Notes: generated by a model not told the origin, from the sequence alone. Counted from the first letter of the stretch, positions 54,678 to 63,602 are shown. The stretch is DNA of 64,000 nucleotides from Micromonospora violae (GCF_004217135.1 NZ_SHKK01000001.1:3782001-3846000), one strand, 5' to 3'. A program made the numbers and translations.

Positions 54678-55346
54678 GTGCCCCTGCTGTACGACCTCAT
54701 GAAGCTGACCGTCGGCACCACGCTGCGGCTGGCCTGGCGACCACGCGTCGAAGGACTGGAGCACCTACCCCGACACGGCGGCGCGATCCTCGCCGGCAAC
54801 CACCTCTCCGTCGCCGACGAGCTGTTCCTGGCCAGCGCGACCCCTCGGCACGTCACCTTCTGGGCCAAGGCCGAGTACTTCACCGGGCGCGGTCCCGGCG
54901 GCTGGCTCAACCGGCAGATCGTCAACGGCATGGGTGCCATCCGGGTCGACCGCGCCGACGGCCGGGCCGCCCTGCGCGCCCTCGACGCCGCCGTGCCGGT
55001 GCTGCGCGCGGGTGGTCTGGTCGCCGTGTACCCCGAGGGCACCCGTTCCCCGGACGGGCGGCTCTACCGGGGCCGCGTCGGGATGACCCGACTGGCCCGC
55101 GACGCCGAGGTGCCGATCATCCCGGTCGGTGTGCTCGGCACCGCCGAGGTGCTGCCGGTCGACGCGCGGCTGCCCCGCCGACACCCGGTCACCCTGCGGT
55201 TCGGCCCGCCGATCCCGGTCGCCGACCGGATCACCGGGCCCCGCGACATCCGGGCGATCACCGACGAGGTGATGGCGGCGATCCAGCAGCTCACCGGCCA
55301 GGAGTACGTGCCACGCTACGCCCCGCCGCGCTCGCCGGCCGCCTGA
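54678..55346 (+). CDS. Lysophospholipid acyltransferase (PlsC family)
   Basis: A 222-residue PlsC-type acyltransferase with motif I NHLSVADE (HX4D), GAIRVDRADG, and YPEGTRSPDGRLYRG. It is a second member of the family in this window, after 37467-38159. GTG 54678 has GGAGGACCC upstream. Being read with a TetR regulator, it may be induced by lipids or fatty acids. It converges with the six-gene operon, whose last stop is only five bases away. Confidence 0.86.
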   Translation: MPLLYDLMKLTVGTTLRLAWRPRVEGLEHLPRHGGAILAGNHLSVADELFLASATPRHVTFWAKAEYFTGRGPGGWLNRQIVNGMGAIRVDRADGRAALRALDAAVPVLRAGGLVAVYPEGTRSPDGRLYRGRVGMTRLARDAEVPIIPVGVLGTAEVLPVDARLPRRHPVTLRFGPPIPVADRITGPRDIRAITDEVMAAIQQLTGQEYVPRYAPPRSPAA

Positions 55347-55350
55347 CCGA

Positions 55351-56535
55351 TCAGTGGGCGTACGCCACGTCGTCGATGCGTACCGTGGCGATCCACTCCG
55401 GTGGCGGCGGCGCCTCCGCCCCGATCAGCCCCGCGATCAGCCGGACGGACTCCGGTGGCGTCGCGGGCCAGGGTGTGTACCCGTCGGTGAGCACGACGAT
55501 GATGTGCGGCCGGTGTCGCAACGCCTCGTCGACCCCCACCCGCAGGTCGGTGCCACCGCCGCCGGCGAGCCGCACCGCGCCGACGGTGTGCACGGCGCGC
55601 ACCACCTGCACGGCGGCGTCGCAGGAGAGCACGGTGACCCGGTTGCCGCCGATGCCGACCGCTTTGAGCACCCCACTCACCTCGGCGAGGGCTGCGGCGA
55701 GCCGGCCGTCGGACATCGAGCCCGAGGTGTCCACGACGATCGCCACCCGGGGTAGCGGTCGCCGCAGCCGGGGCAGCACCACCCCGCGTAAGGCCGGGGA
55801 GCGCCGGGACGGCCGTTGGTAGGTGTAGTCGACCACGCCACTGGCCCAGGCCGCGGCCTCACGGACCGCGCCGGTCAACGCCCGCCGCCAGTCGACGGTG
55901 GGCTCCAGGATCGTGTCCGCCCAACGCCGCCAGCCCGCTGGCACGCTGCCCCGGGATCGGGACGCCTGCCGGATCTGCTGGCTGGTGTCCCGCCGGATCG
56001 TCCCCGCCTCCACCTCGCTGATTCCCTCGCCGCCGCCGTCACCGACCTCCCACGGCCGGTCCACCCCGTGCGCGCCCGAACCGCAGTCGTCACCGCCGAC
56101 CTCCGGAGGCAGCAGGGTCAGGTAGCGCTCGAAGAGCAGCCCGGCCGGCATGCCGTACGTCTGCGGTTCCAACCGGCCCGGCGGCAGCGGCAGGCGGTCC
56201 GCGAGCAGATCGTCGTTGATCTCGCAGTCCTGCGCGACGTTCACCCGGTGGTGGTCCCGGCCGTGCTCGGTGGAGAGCCGATCGGCCCGGCCGTGGTGGT
56301 CGCGGAGCAGGTGGGCGACCTCGTGGATCCACACCGCGGCGAGCTGCGGCACCGTCAGCCCGGCCACGAAGTCAGGATTGACGTAGCAGCGCCAGCGGCG
56401 GTCGACTCCCATCGTCGGAACGCTCCGGGACTCGACGACGGTGACGCTGTACAGCGCCGAGGCCAGGTAGGGCCGGTCGTGCGCGGCCCGGAAGCGGGCT
56501 GCGAGCAGCTTCGTCCGGTCCAGGCCGCCGGCCAT
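55351..56535 (-). CDS. Putative metallopeptidase-VWA protein (DUF2201-like), last gene of the six-gene operon
   Basis: A 394-residue protein. Residues 1-130 include a zincin motif HEVAHLLRDHH with the Glu and both His of HExxH. Residues 255-394 are a VWA domain with MIDAS motif DTSGSMS and GGGGTDLRVG. This is the DUF2201-type arrangement, which usually pairs with a MoxR ATPase. Its ATG shares one base with the MoxR stop (TGATG). It should act together with that ATPase on an unidentified partner. Proteolytic activity is inferred only. Confidence 0.85.
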   Translation of the reverse strand: MAGGLDRTKLLAARFRAAHDRPYLASALYSVTVVESRSVPTMGVDRRWRCYVNPDFVAGLTVPQLAAVWIHEVAHLLRDHHGRADRLSTEHGRDHHRVNVAQDCEINDDLLADRLPLPPGRLEPQTYGMPAGLLFERYLTLLPPEVGGDDCGSGAHGVDRPWEVGDGGGEGISEVEAGTIRRDTSQQIRQASRSRGSVPAGWRRWADTILEPTVDWRRALTGAVREAAAWASGVVDYTYQRPSRRSPALRGVVLPRLRRPLPRVAIVVDTSGSMSDGRLAAALAEVSGVLKAVGIGGNRVTVLSCDAAVQVVRAVHTVGAVRLAGGGGTDLRVGVDEALRHRPHIIVVLTDGYTPWPATPPESVRLIAGLIGAEAPPPPEWIATVRIDDVAYAH

Positions 56536-57704
56536 CAGGTCAGGCGCCCGGACAGGTGCAGCACGTCGGCGAACGCGTCGATCGCCGCGGGCACCGGCCA
56601 GGACGGTTGGCGTAGCGCGGCGAGGTCCATCGCCGCGCGGGCCGCCACGTCCGGGACGCCGGCCTGCACCGCCTTCTCCAGCACCACCCAGGCCGCCGCC
56701 CAACGCCGCTGGTCGACGCGCCCCTGAACCGCCGATATCACCGCCGTGAGGAAGGCGAGCTGCCGGTCGCCCCGCTCGGGGAGAACGAACGCGTCGGGAT
56801 CGGCCAGCACCCGCTCCGGGTCCGGTAGGTCGAGATTGTCGAGGTAGGTGACGAACTCCAGACCAGCACCGTCGCCGACCGCACCGACCAGAGCCAGCGA
56901 CAGGGCCTCGCGGCTGGTGCCACAGCAGTGGTGGAAGGTGAGCAGCCGCAGCGCCATCTCCCAGGTGCGCGGCGACGGCCAGGCGCCACCTCGGGCCTCG
57001 GGGTCGCTGGGAAGGTGGTGGGTCAGCCCCGGCCGGGCGGTGAGGAATCCGGCGACGGCACCGCGCGCGCGGGCCAGGGCCGAGGCGGCCCGTGCCGGTT
57101 CGACAGTTGGCACGGTCACCGCCGGCCAGGTGCCGGCGAGGCCCCGGGCAACGGTACGCGGGTCGTGCGTCCAGTGCAGGTGGACAAAGCGGTTCGCCAG
57201 TGGCGGCGCGAGATGCCAGCCGTCCGCGGCGCTGGTGGGCGGGTTCGCCGCCGCGACGATCCGTACTGCGAGCGGCAGGTCCAGGCTGCCGACCCGGCGT
57301 TCCAGCACCACCCGCAGCAGCGCCGCCTGCACGGCCGGCGGCGCGGAGGAGAGCTCGTCGAAGAAGAGCAGCCCGCTGCCGCCCCGGGCCAGCCGGACCG
57401 CCCAGTCTGGTGGTGCCATCGGCACACCATCGGTGGCGGGTGAGTCGCCGACGATCGGCAGCCCGGAGAAGTCGGAGGGCTCGTGCACGCTGGCGATGAC
57501 GGTCTCGAGCGGGGTGTCGAGCCGGTCGGCGAGTTGTTGCAGGGTGGCTGACTTGCCGATCCCCGGCTCACCCCAGAGCAGCACCGGCAGGTTGGCTGCC
57601 ACCGCGAGGGCGAGCGCCTCCACCTTCGGGTCGCGCACCGGTTCGGAGCGCCAGGCCCGGGTGGCGGCGACCAGTGCGTCGGCGCCGGCGAGCGCGGTGT
57701 TCAT
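56535..57704 (-). CDS. MoxR-type AAA ATPase
   Basis: A 389-residue AAA ATPase. Walker A is LLWGEPGIGKS near residue 45, Walker B LLFFDELSSAPP near 112, and sensor-like VRIVAAANPP near 150. It belongs to the MoxR group that remodels proteins together with VWA partners. ATG 57704 forms an ATGA overlap with the stop of the second ankyrin gene, and GGAG lies eleven bases upstream. The start at 57716 is in the shadow of the ankyrin gene and is rejected. Confidence 0.88.
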   Translation of the reverse strand: MNTALAGADALVAATRAWRSEPVRDPKVEALALAVAANLPVLLWGEPGIGKSATLQQLADRLDTPLETVIASVHEPSDFSGLPIVGDSPATDGVPMAPPDWAVRLARGGSGLLFFDELSSAPPAVQAALLRVVLERRVGSLDLPLAVRIVAAANPPTSAADGWHLAPPLANRFVHLHWTHDPRTVARGLAGTWPAVTVPTVEPARAASALARARGAVAGFLTARPGLTHHLPSDPEARGGAWPSPRTWEMALRLLTFHHCCGTSREALSLALVGAVGDGAGLEFVTYLDNLDLPDPERVLADPDAFVLPERGDRQLAFLTAVISAVQGRVDQRRWAAAWVVLEKAVQAGVPDVAARAAMDLAALRQPSWPVPAAIDAFADVLHLSGRLT

Positions 57705-59233
57705 CGGTTGATCCACTCCTCGACCACCTGGCGGATTTCGAGTGGCCCGCGATGATCGTGGTCGTTCTCGTCGTCCTCGTCTTCGTCGTCGTACATCTCG
57801 GCCTTGTGGTCGGCCAGTTCGCCGCTGTCCAGCAGGCGATGGACCAGCGTGGGGTCGTCGAGGGACCGCGCGTGGTGCAGCAGGGTGCCGCCCCGACCGT
57901 CGCCCATCCGGGGATCGAGTCCGGCGTCCAGCAGCGCCGCCAACGCGGCCGAACCACCATGCTGGATGCGGAGCAACACCTCACGACGTAGCTCCCGCAA
58001 AGGCCGGGGCAGCCGACCCGCCGACCCGCGCCAAGCCGCCACCGCGGTCAGACAGCCGGCGACCTGCCCACCCAGACCGCCCAACAGCTGCTCACGGCGC
58101 ACCTCCTCCGGCGGGTGCGACAACGCATCGAGCCGGCCGTCACCATGCCGCACCGTGTGCCACTCACCCCGACACCGCACCGACACCTCACGCACCACGT
58201 CGATATCGTCACGCAGCGGGCCGGCCCCGGCACCGGGAAACAGCACGGCACGAACCAACGGATGCACCTCCGCCGGGGTGAGCAGACCGTGCCGGACCAG
58301 GTCCAGGTCGACCGGCCGGGTATGGACCGGATCGGCGAGTGACCTGAGGTCAGAGTGCTCGACACCGGAGCCGATGAGCCGCGCCGCGACGCCGTGCGAC
58401 TCGCGGCGGCCCACCTCGGCGATCGACCGCCAGCGTTTGCGCACCGCCACCCGATCGACGCCGTAGCGGTCGTGCAGCCGCTGCATCTCGACGCCGAGCC
58501 CGATGGGGACCGTCAGCCCCGTCGTCATGCTCTCGGGGTCCGGACGGTAGCCCTGCGGCCGGGTCGGGTCGAGGTCCACCCCGGCTGCCGCCCAGGCAGC
58601 GACCGGGTCGCCGGCGGCGATCAGCCGATCGAAGACCTCCGCCCGGGTCGCCAGATCCGCCGGTTCAACCCGCATCGGGTACGCCTCGAACGGCCGCACC
58701 GACCCGTCCACCTCGAAGCCCGGCAACCGCTCCGGCGTACCGCCGTACGCCGCGCGGAGCCCGCCGACGTGATCGGCGCTCCAGAACGTCGGTGGCAGGT
58801 CCCGTCGGTCGGGTCCCACGGTCAGGGCGGGGCGCACCTTCAGCTGCAACCGCTGGGAGCCGTCCACCGTGCGCGGCACGCTCACCACCAGGATGACGTC
58901 ATCCTCGCCGAGACGGCCCTCCCGGGTGGACAGGAGCCACTCCTGATGGGTGGCGAGGCTCGTCCGACCGCCGAGAATCCGGGGCAGGTGCCAGCGCAGC
59001 AGGTCCGGCGCGAGCGCGACCAGATCCGCCTCAATCAACTCAGCCTGCCGGGCACCGTGGTTACGGCGTACCTCGGCTAGGTCGACCTCGACGTCGATCC
59101 GCCCGGCCGCACAGCCGGCCCGCCAGTCCCCGTCCGCACGGGCCGCAGCGCACGCCTCGATCATCACCGGCGGCACGGCAAACCGGCGAACCCGCTGCCA
59201 GATGGAGAGCTCGGGGAGGACGGGCTGACTCAC
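57701..59233 (-). CDS. Ankyrin-containing protein B (shortened paralogue)
   Basis: A 510-residue protein. Residues 1-420 form a large domain I do not recognise, ending with long helical parts. Then one ankyrin-like unit follows (AALAALLDAGLDPRMGDGRGGTLLHHA). The C-terminus is acidic. Compared with paralogue A at 60375-62081 it lacks about 48 residues, equal to one and a half ankyrin repeats, just before the acidic tail. GTG 59233 overlaps the stop of the leucine-rich-repeat gene (GTGA). Long stretches are almost identical in DNA to paralogue A. Function unknown. Confidence 0.8.
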   Translation of the reverse strand: MSQPVLPELSIWQRVRRFAVPPVMIEACAAARADGDWRAGCAAGRIDVEVDLAEVRRNHGARQAELIEADLVALAPDLLRWHLPRILGGRTSLATHQEWLLSTREGRLGEDDVILVVSVPRTVDGSQRLQLKVRPALTVGPDRRDLPPTFWSADHVGGLRAAYGGTPERLPGFEVDGSVRPFEAYPMRVEPADLATRAEVFDRLIAAGDPVAAWAAAGVDLDPTRPQGYRPDPESMTTGLTVPIGLGVEMQRLHDRYGVDRVAVRKRWRSIAEVGRRESHGVAARLIGSGVEHSDLRSLADPVHTRPVDLDLVRHGLLTPAEVHPLVRAVLFPGAGAGPLRDDIDVVREVSVRCRGEWHTVRHGDGRLDALSHPPEEVRREQLLGGLGGQVAGCLTAVAAWRGSAGRLPRPLRELRREVLLRIQHGGSAALAALLDAGLDPRMGDGRGGTLLHHARSLDDPTLVHRLLDSGELADHKAEMYDDEDEDDENDHDHRGPLEIRQVVEEWINR

Positions 59234-60366
59234 CGGTAGATGCTCGCAATCGCCTGGACGTCCTCGTGCGGCGCGGGAACGGGCCGCTCGGCGAGCAGGT
59301 CCGCGGCCCGCCGGCGCTGCTTGCGCGGTACCCCACCGTTGATGCCGAGGTAGCACAGCGTCGGGTGGCCCTCGATGGCCGCGACGAGCCGCCGCGCACC
59401 GCGACCGCCGATCTCCGTACGCCGCACGTCGAGCCGCCGTAACCGAGCCGGCGGTAGCGCGTCGGCGAGGGCTTCCGCACCCCCGTCGCCGACCACATTG
59501 CCCCGCGCGCCGAGAGCCCGCTCGGACGGCGGTCGGGCCAGGTCGAGCGCCTCCCATCCGGCCAGGTGGCGGGCCAGCGCGGCGACCCCGACCGGGGTGA
59601 CGCCGTTGCCGCCGAGGCCGAGGGTCATCGGCACCCCGTCGGCGAGCGCGGCCAGCGCGGTGACTCCATCGTCGCCGAGGTGATTGGCGGCCAGGTAGAG
59701 CTCGCGCACCCCGGCGGCGTGGACCAGTGTGCCGAGCGCGGGCACCGCCGCCAGGTCGAAGCCGTTGCCGCCGAGGAACAGCCGCTGCACGGGCACCGGC
59801 CGGTCGGCCAGCGCCTCGGCCAGTGCGGTCAGCCCACGGACGCTCATCCCCACGTTGACCAGGTCGAGCGTACGCACGGTGGTGTTGACCCGCAGCGCCT
59901 CGGCGAGCCGCCGCACACCGTCGTCGCCGACCGGGTTGCGCTTGAGCCAGAGCGCCCGGACCTGGTCGTCGACCGCCAGTCGGTCGGCGAGGGCACCCAC
60001 GCCGGCGGCGTCGATGAGGTTGCACCCCAGGTAGAGGGTGTGCAGCCGGTGGCCGGGGCGTAGCGCGTTGGCCACTGCCACGGCACCGGTGCCGCCGAGG
60101 GCGTTGGTGCCGAGCAGGAGATGCCGGACCAGCGGCGAGTCGACCGCCGCCGCCAGGATCCGGGACGTCTGCGTCGGACCGACGCCCTGCTTGCACAGGT
60201 CAAGTCGGCCGTCCGCGCGGACCGTCCCGCGTGGGAACATCTCGGCGTCGACGACCTCAGTGGGTATGGCCAGGCGGCCCAGCAGCGGGTCGAAGTCGGA
60301 CGGGTCGGCGAGCCCGGCGGTGGGGTCGGCGATGATCGGGCAGCGCACCGGCGTCGGCTCGGTCAC
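59230..60366 (-). CDS. Leucine-rich-repeat protein (ribonuclease-inhibitor-like repeats)
   Basis: A 378-residue protein made of about nine LRR units of the ribonuclease-inhibitor type (for example VRALWLKRNPVGDDGVRRLAEAL and VRELYLAANHLGDDGVTALAAL). Such arcs usually bind proteins. The first residues (TEPTPV) match the start of the ankyrin A gene, and the DNA before both starts is the same, showing a duplication. GTG 60366 is preferred, with GAGG upstream; GTG 60369 and 60381 are in frame. It links the two ankyrin genes. Confidence 0.82.
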   Translation of the reverse strand: MTEPTPVRCPIIADPTAGLADPSDFDPLLGRLAIPTEVVDAEMFPRGTVRADGRLDLCKQGVGPTQTSRILAAAVDSPLVRHLLLGTNALGGTGAVAVANALRPGHRLHTLYLGCNLIDAAGVGALADRLAVDDQVRALWLKRNPVGDDGVRRLAEALRVNTTVRTLDLVNVGMSVRGLTALAEALADRPVPVQRLFLGGNGFDLAAVPALGTLVHAAGVRELYLAANHLGDDGVTALAALADGVPMTLGLGGNGVTPVGVAALARHLAGWEALDLARPPSERALGARGNVVGDGGAEALADALPPARLRRLDVRRTEIGGRGARRLVAAIEGHPTLCYLGINGGVPRKQRRRAADLLAERPVPAPHEDVQAIASIYR

Positions 60367-60374
60367 CACGGTCC

Positions 60375-62081
60375 TCAACACGACGGCGCCGGCTGGCTTC
60401 GGTCGATCCACTCCTCGATCAGCTGAAGGATCTCGGGTATCCCACGGTGGTCGTCGTAGAAGTCCTCGTCCGCGTTGTACATGAAGGACTTGTAGTCGGC
60501 CATGTCGGCGGCGCTGTACTCCCTCACGTCGGGCAGGTGTGGGTCAGCTCCGGCCGTGAGGAGCGTCCGGACCAGCTCCGGGGTGCCTCCGGCGCTGACC
60601 GCGACGTGCAAAGCGGTACGCCCGAGCCGGTCCTGGGCCCCGATCGGAACGCCGCCGTCCAGCAGGCGATGGACCAGCGTGGGGTCGTCGAGGGACCGCG
60701 CGTGGTGCAGCAGGGTGCCGCCCCGACCGTCGCCCATCCGGGGATCGAGTCCGGCGTCCAGCAGCGCCGCCAACGCGGCCGAACCACCATGCTGGATGCG
60801 GAGCAACACCTCACGACGTAGCTCCCGCAAAGGCCGGGGCAGCCGACCCGCCGACCCGCGCCAAGCCGCCACCGCGGTCAGACAGCCGGCGACCTGCCCA
60901 CCCAGACCGCCCAACAGCTGCTCACGGCGCACCTCCTCCGGCGGGTGCGACAACGCATCGAGCCGGCCGTCACCATGCCGCACCGTGTGCCACTCACCCC
61001 GACACCGCACCGACACCTCACGCACCACGTCGACATCGTCACGCAGCGGGCCGACCCCGGCACCGGGAAACAGCACGGCACGAACCAACGGATGCACCTC
61101 CGCCGGGGTGAGCAGACCGTGCCGGACCAGGTCCAGGTCGACCGGCCGGGTGTGGATCGGCCCGGCGAGTTCGATGGTGTTGTCGGGCTCGCGGCGGGAG
61201 CTGACGAGCCGCGCCGCGACGCCGGATGAATCGCGGCGATGCACCTCGGCGATCATCCACCAGCCGTCGCGGATCAGCGTCTGCTCGACGCCGTAGCGGT
61301 CGTGCAGCCGCTGCATCTCGACGCCGAACCCTGCCGGGATCGCGAGCCCTGTCGTCATGCTGTCGAAGGCCGGACGGTCGCCTCGCGGCGGAGTCAGGTC
61401 GAGGTCCACGTCGGCCGCCGCCCAGGCAGCAACCGGGTCGCCGGCGGCGATCAGCCGATCGAAGACCTCCGCCCGGGTCGCCAGATCCGCCGGTTCAACC
61501 CGCATCGGGTACGCCTCGAACGGCCGCACCGACCCGTCCACCTCGAAGCCCGGCAACCGCTCCGGCGTGCCCCCGTACGCCGCGCGAAGCCCGCCGACGT
61601 GGTCGACGCTCCAGAACACCGGCGACAGGTCCGGCCAGTCGGGTTGCGGGGTCCTGGCGGAGTGCACCTCCAGTCGCAACCGCTGCGAGCCGTCCACCGT
61701 CCAGGGCACCCGCACCACCAGGATGGCGTCATCGTCGCCGATGCGGCCCTCCCTGGTGGACAGCAGCCAACGTTTACCGGTGGCGAGGCTCGTCCGACCG
61801 CCGAGAGTCCGGGGCAGGTGCCAGCGCAGCAGGTCCGGCGCGAGCGCGACCAGATCCGCCTCAATCAACTCAGCCTGCCGGGCACCGTGGTTACGGCGTA
61901 CCTCGGCGAGGTCGACCTCGACGTCGATCCGCCCGGCCGCACAGCCGGCCCGCCAGTCCCCGTCCGCACGGGCCGCAGCGCACGCCTCGATCATCACCGG
62001 CGGCACGGCAAACCGGCGAACCCGCTGCCAGACGGGAAGCTCAGGGAGGACGGGCCGACCCACCGGCGTCGGCTCGGTCAC
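60375..62081 (-). CDS. Ankyrin-containing protein A
   Basis: A 568-residue protein. The first 420 residues are the same unknown domain as in paralogue B, with conserved VWQRVRRFAVPPVM near the N-terminus. Residues 430-530 contain two to three ankyrin units (LLDAGLDPRMGDGRGGTLLHHA, then LGRTALHVAVSAGGTPELVRTLL). An acidic tail follows. GTG 62081 overlaps the SDR stop (GTGA), and GGAG lies eight to eleven bases upstream. I find no enzyme motif, so it may be an adaptor or sensor of the system. Confidence 0.82.
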   Translation of the reverse strand: MTEPTPVGRPVLPELPVWQRVRRFAVPPVMIEACAAARADGDWRAGCAAGRIDVEVDLAEVRRNHGARQAELIEADLVALAPDLLRWHLPRTLGGRTSLATGKRWLLSTREGRIGDDDAILVVRVPWTVDGSQRLRLEVHSARTPQPDWPDLSPVFWSVDHVGGLRAAYGGTPERLPGFEVDGSVRPFEAYPMRVEPADLATRAEVFDRLIAAGDPVAAWAAADVDLDLTPPRGDRPAFDSMTTGLAIPAGFGVEMQRLHDRYGVEQTLIRDGWWMIAEVHRRDSSGVAARLVSSRREPDNTIELAGPIHTRPVDLDLVRHGLLTPAEVHPLVRAVLFPGAGVGPLRDDVDVVREVSVRCRGEWHTVRHGDGRLDALSHPPEEVRREQLLGGLGGQVAGCLTAVAAWRGSAGRLPRPLRELRREVLLRIQHGGSAALAALLDAGLDPRMGDGRGGTLLHHARSLDDPTLVHRLLDGGVPIGAQDRLGRTALHVAVSAGGTPELVRTLLTAGADPHLPDVREYSAADMADYKSFMYNADEDFYDDHRGIPEILQLIEEWIDRSQPAPSC

Positions 62082-63427
62082 CACGGCACACTCCGGTAGT
62101 CCTTGAGGAACTGGCCGCTGACCGGAGCGCCGTTGACCCCTCGTACCACCGGGTCGTAGACGCGGGCGGCCCCGTCGATCACGTCCAGCGGTGGACGGAA
62201 GCCGCGCGCACGCTGGCGGGCCTTGCTCGGGTGCGGGCGCTCGTCGGTGACCCAGCCGGTGTCCACGCTGTTCATGTAGATCCCGCTGCGCAGGTAATCG
62301 GCGGCAACCGTGCGGACCAGCATGTTGAGCGAGGCCTTGGCCATGTTGGTGTGCGGGTGGCGAACGGTCTTGCCGGCTCGCGAGTAACTGCCCTCCATCG
62401 CGGACACCTGCACGACATGGCGTTGGGGGTGCGGACTGGCCTCCATCAGCGGGCGCAGCCGTGAGGTGAGCAGGAACGGCGCGAAGGCGTTGACCACATG
62501 AACCTGCAGCCACTCGTGCGGGCTGACCTCCGCGTCCCGCAGCACCCAGGAATTGACGTCCCGCAGGTCGAGCGGCTGCCCCGTCTCGTCCACCCGCCCC
62601 GCCGGGAAGTACGCCTCCAGCGGCGCCGGCAGCCCGGACAGCTCGGGCCGGGCAGGCGCGACACCCACGGCGATTCGGGCGCCCGGCCCGACCAGGGGTG
62701 TCGCCTCCGCCTCCCGTACCTCCCGGTGGTAGGCCGGTGGTCGCCACAGCGTCTGGGCGGCGTTGTTGACCAGGATGTCCAGCCCGGCGAACCGGCGGCC
62801 GACCAGCGCCACGAAGTCCACGGTCGCGGGCAGGTCGAGCAGGTCGAGGCCGTGCACGTAGAGCCGGTCAGCCCAGTCGGCGGCGTCTTGCACCGCGGCG
62901 AACCGGCGAGCGGCGTCGCGCGGGAAGCGGGTGGTGACAATGACCCGTGCACCGTCGCGGAGCAGTTTCAGCGCGGTGTGGAAACCGATCTTGACCCGGC
63001 CCCCGGTGACCACGGCCGTCCGACCGGTGAGATCGCAGCGAGCATGCCGGTGGACCCGGCTGTCGTCGGCGCACGACAGACACATGCGGTGGTAATCGGC
63101 GTCGACCTCGCGGTAGGCGGCCTTGCAGACGTAGCAGCGGCGGCCCTGCCGCAGCGTGCCTACACTGCCGCTGCGGACCTCGCCACCGGCCGTTGGTGGG
63201 GCCGGATCCGGGATCTCGGTGTGGAACCGGGTGGCCGCGGCCAGGACCGCGCCGTCGGCCACCCTGGTCGCGGTCAGCCGGCGGGCCTTGGCCCGCTTCT
63301 TCACGCCACGAGCGGCCATGGTGACCGCCCGTTCCACCACCTGGCGCGTTTCCTCGTCGAGGTCGGGGTCGTCGAGGCGGGCCAGCATGGCCAGACAGGC
63401 CGCCAGCTCATCCCGCCCGACGGACAC
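62078..63427 (-). CDS. SDR-family protein with N-terminal helical and Cys4 segment, first gene of the operon
   Basis: A 449-residue protein. Residues 1-95 are helical. Residues 97-121 carry CYVC and CLSC pairs, a probable zinc knuckle. From residue 132 an SDR Rossmann domain starts (AVVTGGRVKIGFHTALKLL), with LVNNAAQT and a Ser in VVQVSAMEGSYS. The expected YxxxK reads TNMAK, so the catalytic Tyr is missing. GTG 63427 has GGGAGG four bases upstream. It begins 22 bases after the second tRNA-like RNA on the same strand, so the RNAs and the protein operon are probably linked. Confidence 0.85.
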   Translation of the reverse strand: MSVGRDELAACLAMLARLDDPDLDEETRQVVERAVTMAARGVKKRAKARRLTATRVADGAVLAAATRFHTEIPDPAPPTAGGEVRSGSVGTLRQGRRCYVCKAAYREVDADYHRMCLSCADDSRVHRHARCDLTGRTAVVTGGRVKIGFHTALKLLRDGARVIVTTRFPRDAARRFAAVQDAADWADRLYVHGLDLLDLPATVDFVALVGRRFAGLDILVNNAAQTLWRPPAYHREVREAEATPLVGPGARIAVGVAPARPELSGLPAPLEAYFPAGRVDETGQPLDLRDVNSWVLRDAEVSPHEWLQVHVVNAFAPFLLTSRLRPLMEASPHPQRHVVQVSAMEGSYSRAGKTVRHPHTNMAKASLNMLVRTVAADYLRSGIYMNSVDTGWVTDERPHPSKARQRARGFRPPLDVIDGAARVYDPVVRGVNGAPVSGQFLKDYRSVPW

Positions 63428-63449
63428 CCTGCCTCCCTGTTGGATGTGG

Positions 63450-63527
63450 GGCGAGACCGACCGGATTCGAACCGGCGTCCTCCAGCTTGCGGTTAAGGCG
63501 CGTCGACCACTGCGCTACGGCCTCGCC
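63450..63527 (-). ncRNA. tRNA-like RNA A with 10-bp acceptor-like stem and defective anticodon arm
   Basis: The ends 63527-63518 and 63459-63450 pair over 10 bases with one G-U, longer than the 7 bp of a tRNA. A D-arm-like segment TAGCGCAGTGGTCGACGC and a T arm with the TTCGAAT loop between GCCGG and CCGGT are clear. The 17 bases in the anticodon position form no 5-bp stem (only two pairs) and lack U33. It lies 22 bases upstream of the SDR start and shares its D- and T-arm sequences with RNA B. Confidence 0.75.
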
Positions 63528-63534
63528 ACGCGGC

Positions 63535-63540
63535 AGCCTA
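63535..63540 (-). promoter_or_regulatory. -10-like hexamer TAGGCT upstream of tRNA-like RNA A
   Basis: On the minus strand TAGGCT ends seven bases before the 5' base of the 10-bp stem, so transcription could begin right at the RNA end. No convincing -35 element was found. Confidence 0.4.
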
Positions 63541-63602
63541 GCCGATCACACCGACAAAGATCACCCGTCCGTGTTCGTCGGCGGCCCGTCCCCCCGCGCC
63601 CA

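Noticed and set aside
55351..63427. Known conflict system such as BREX, DISARM or a toxin-antitoxin pair
   Set aside because: No methylase, nuclease, helicase or toxin family hallmark was seen in any of the six proteins, so no named system is assigned.
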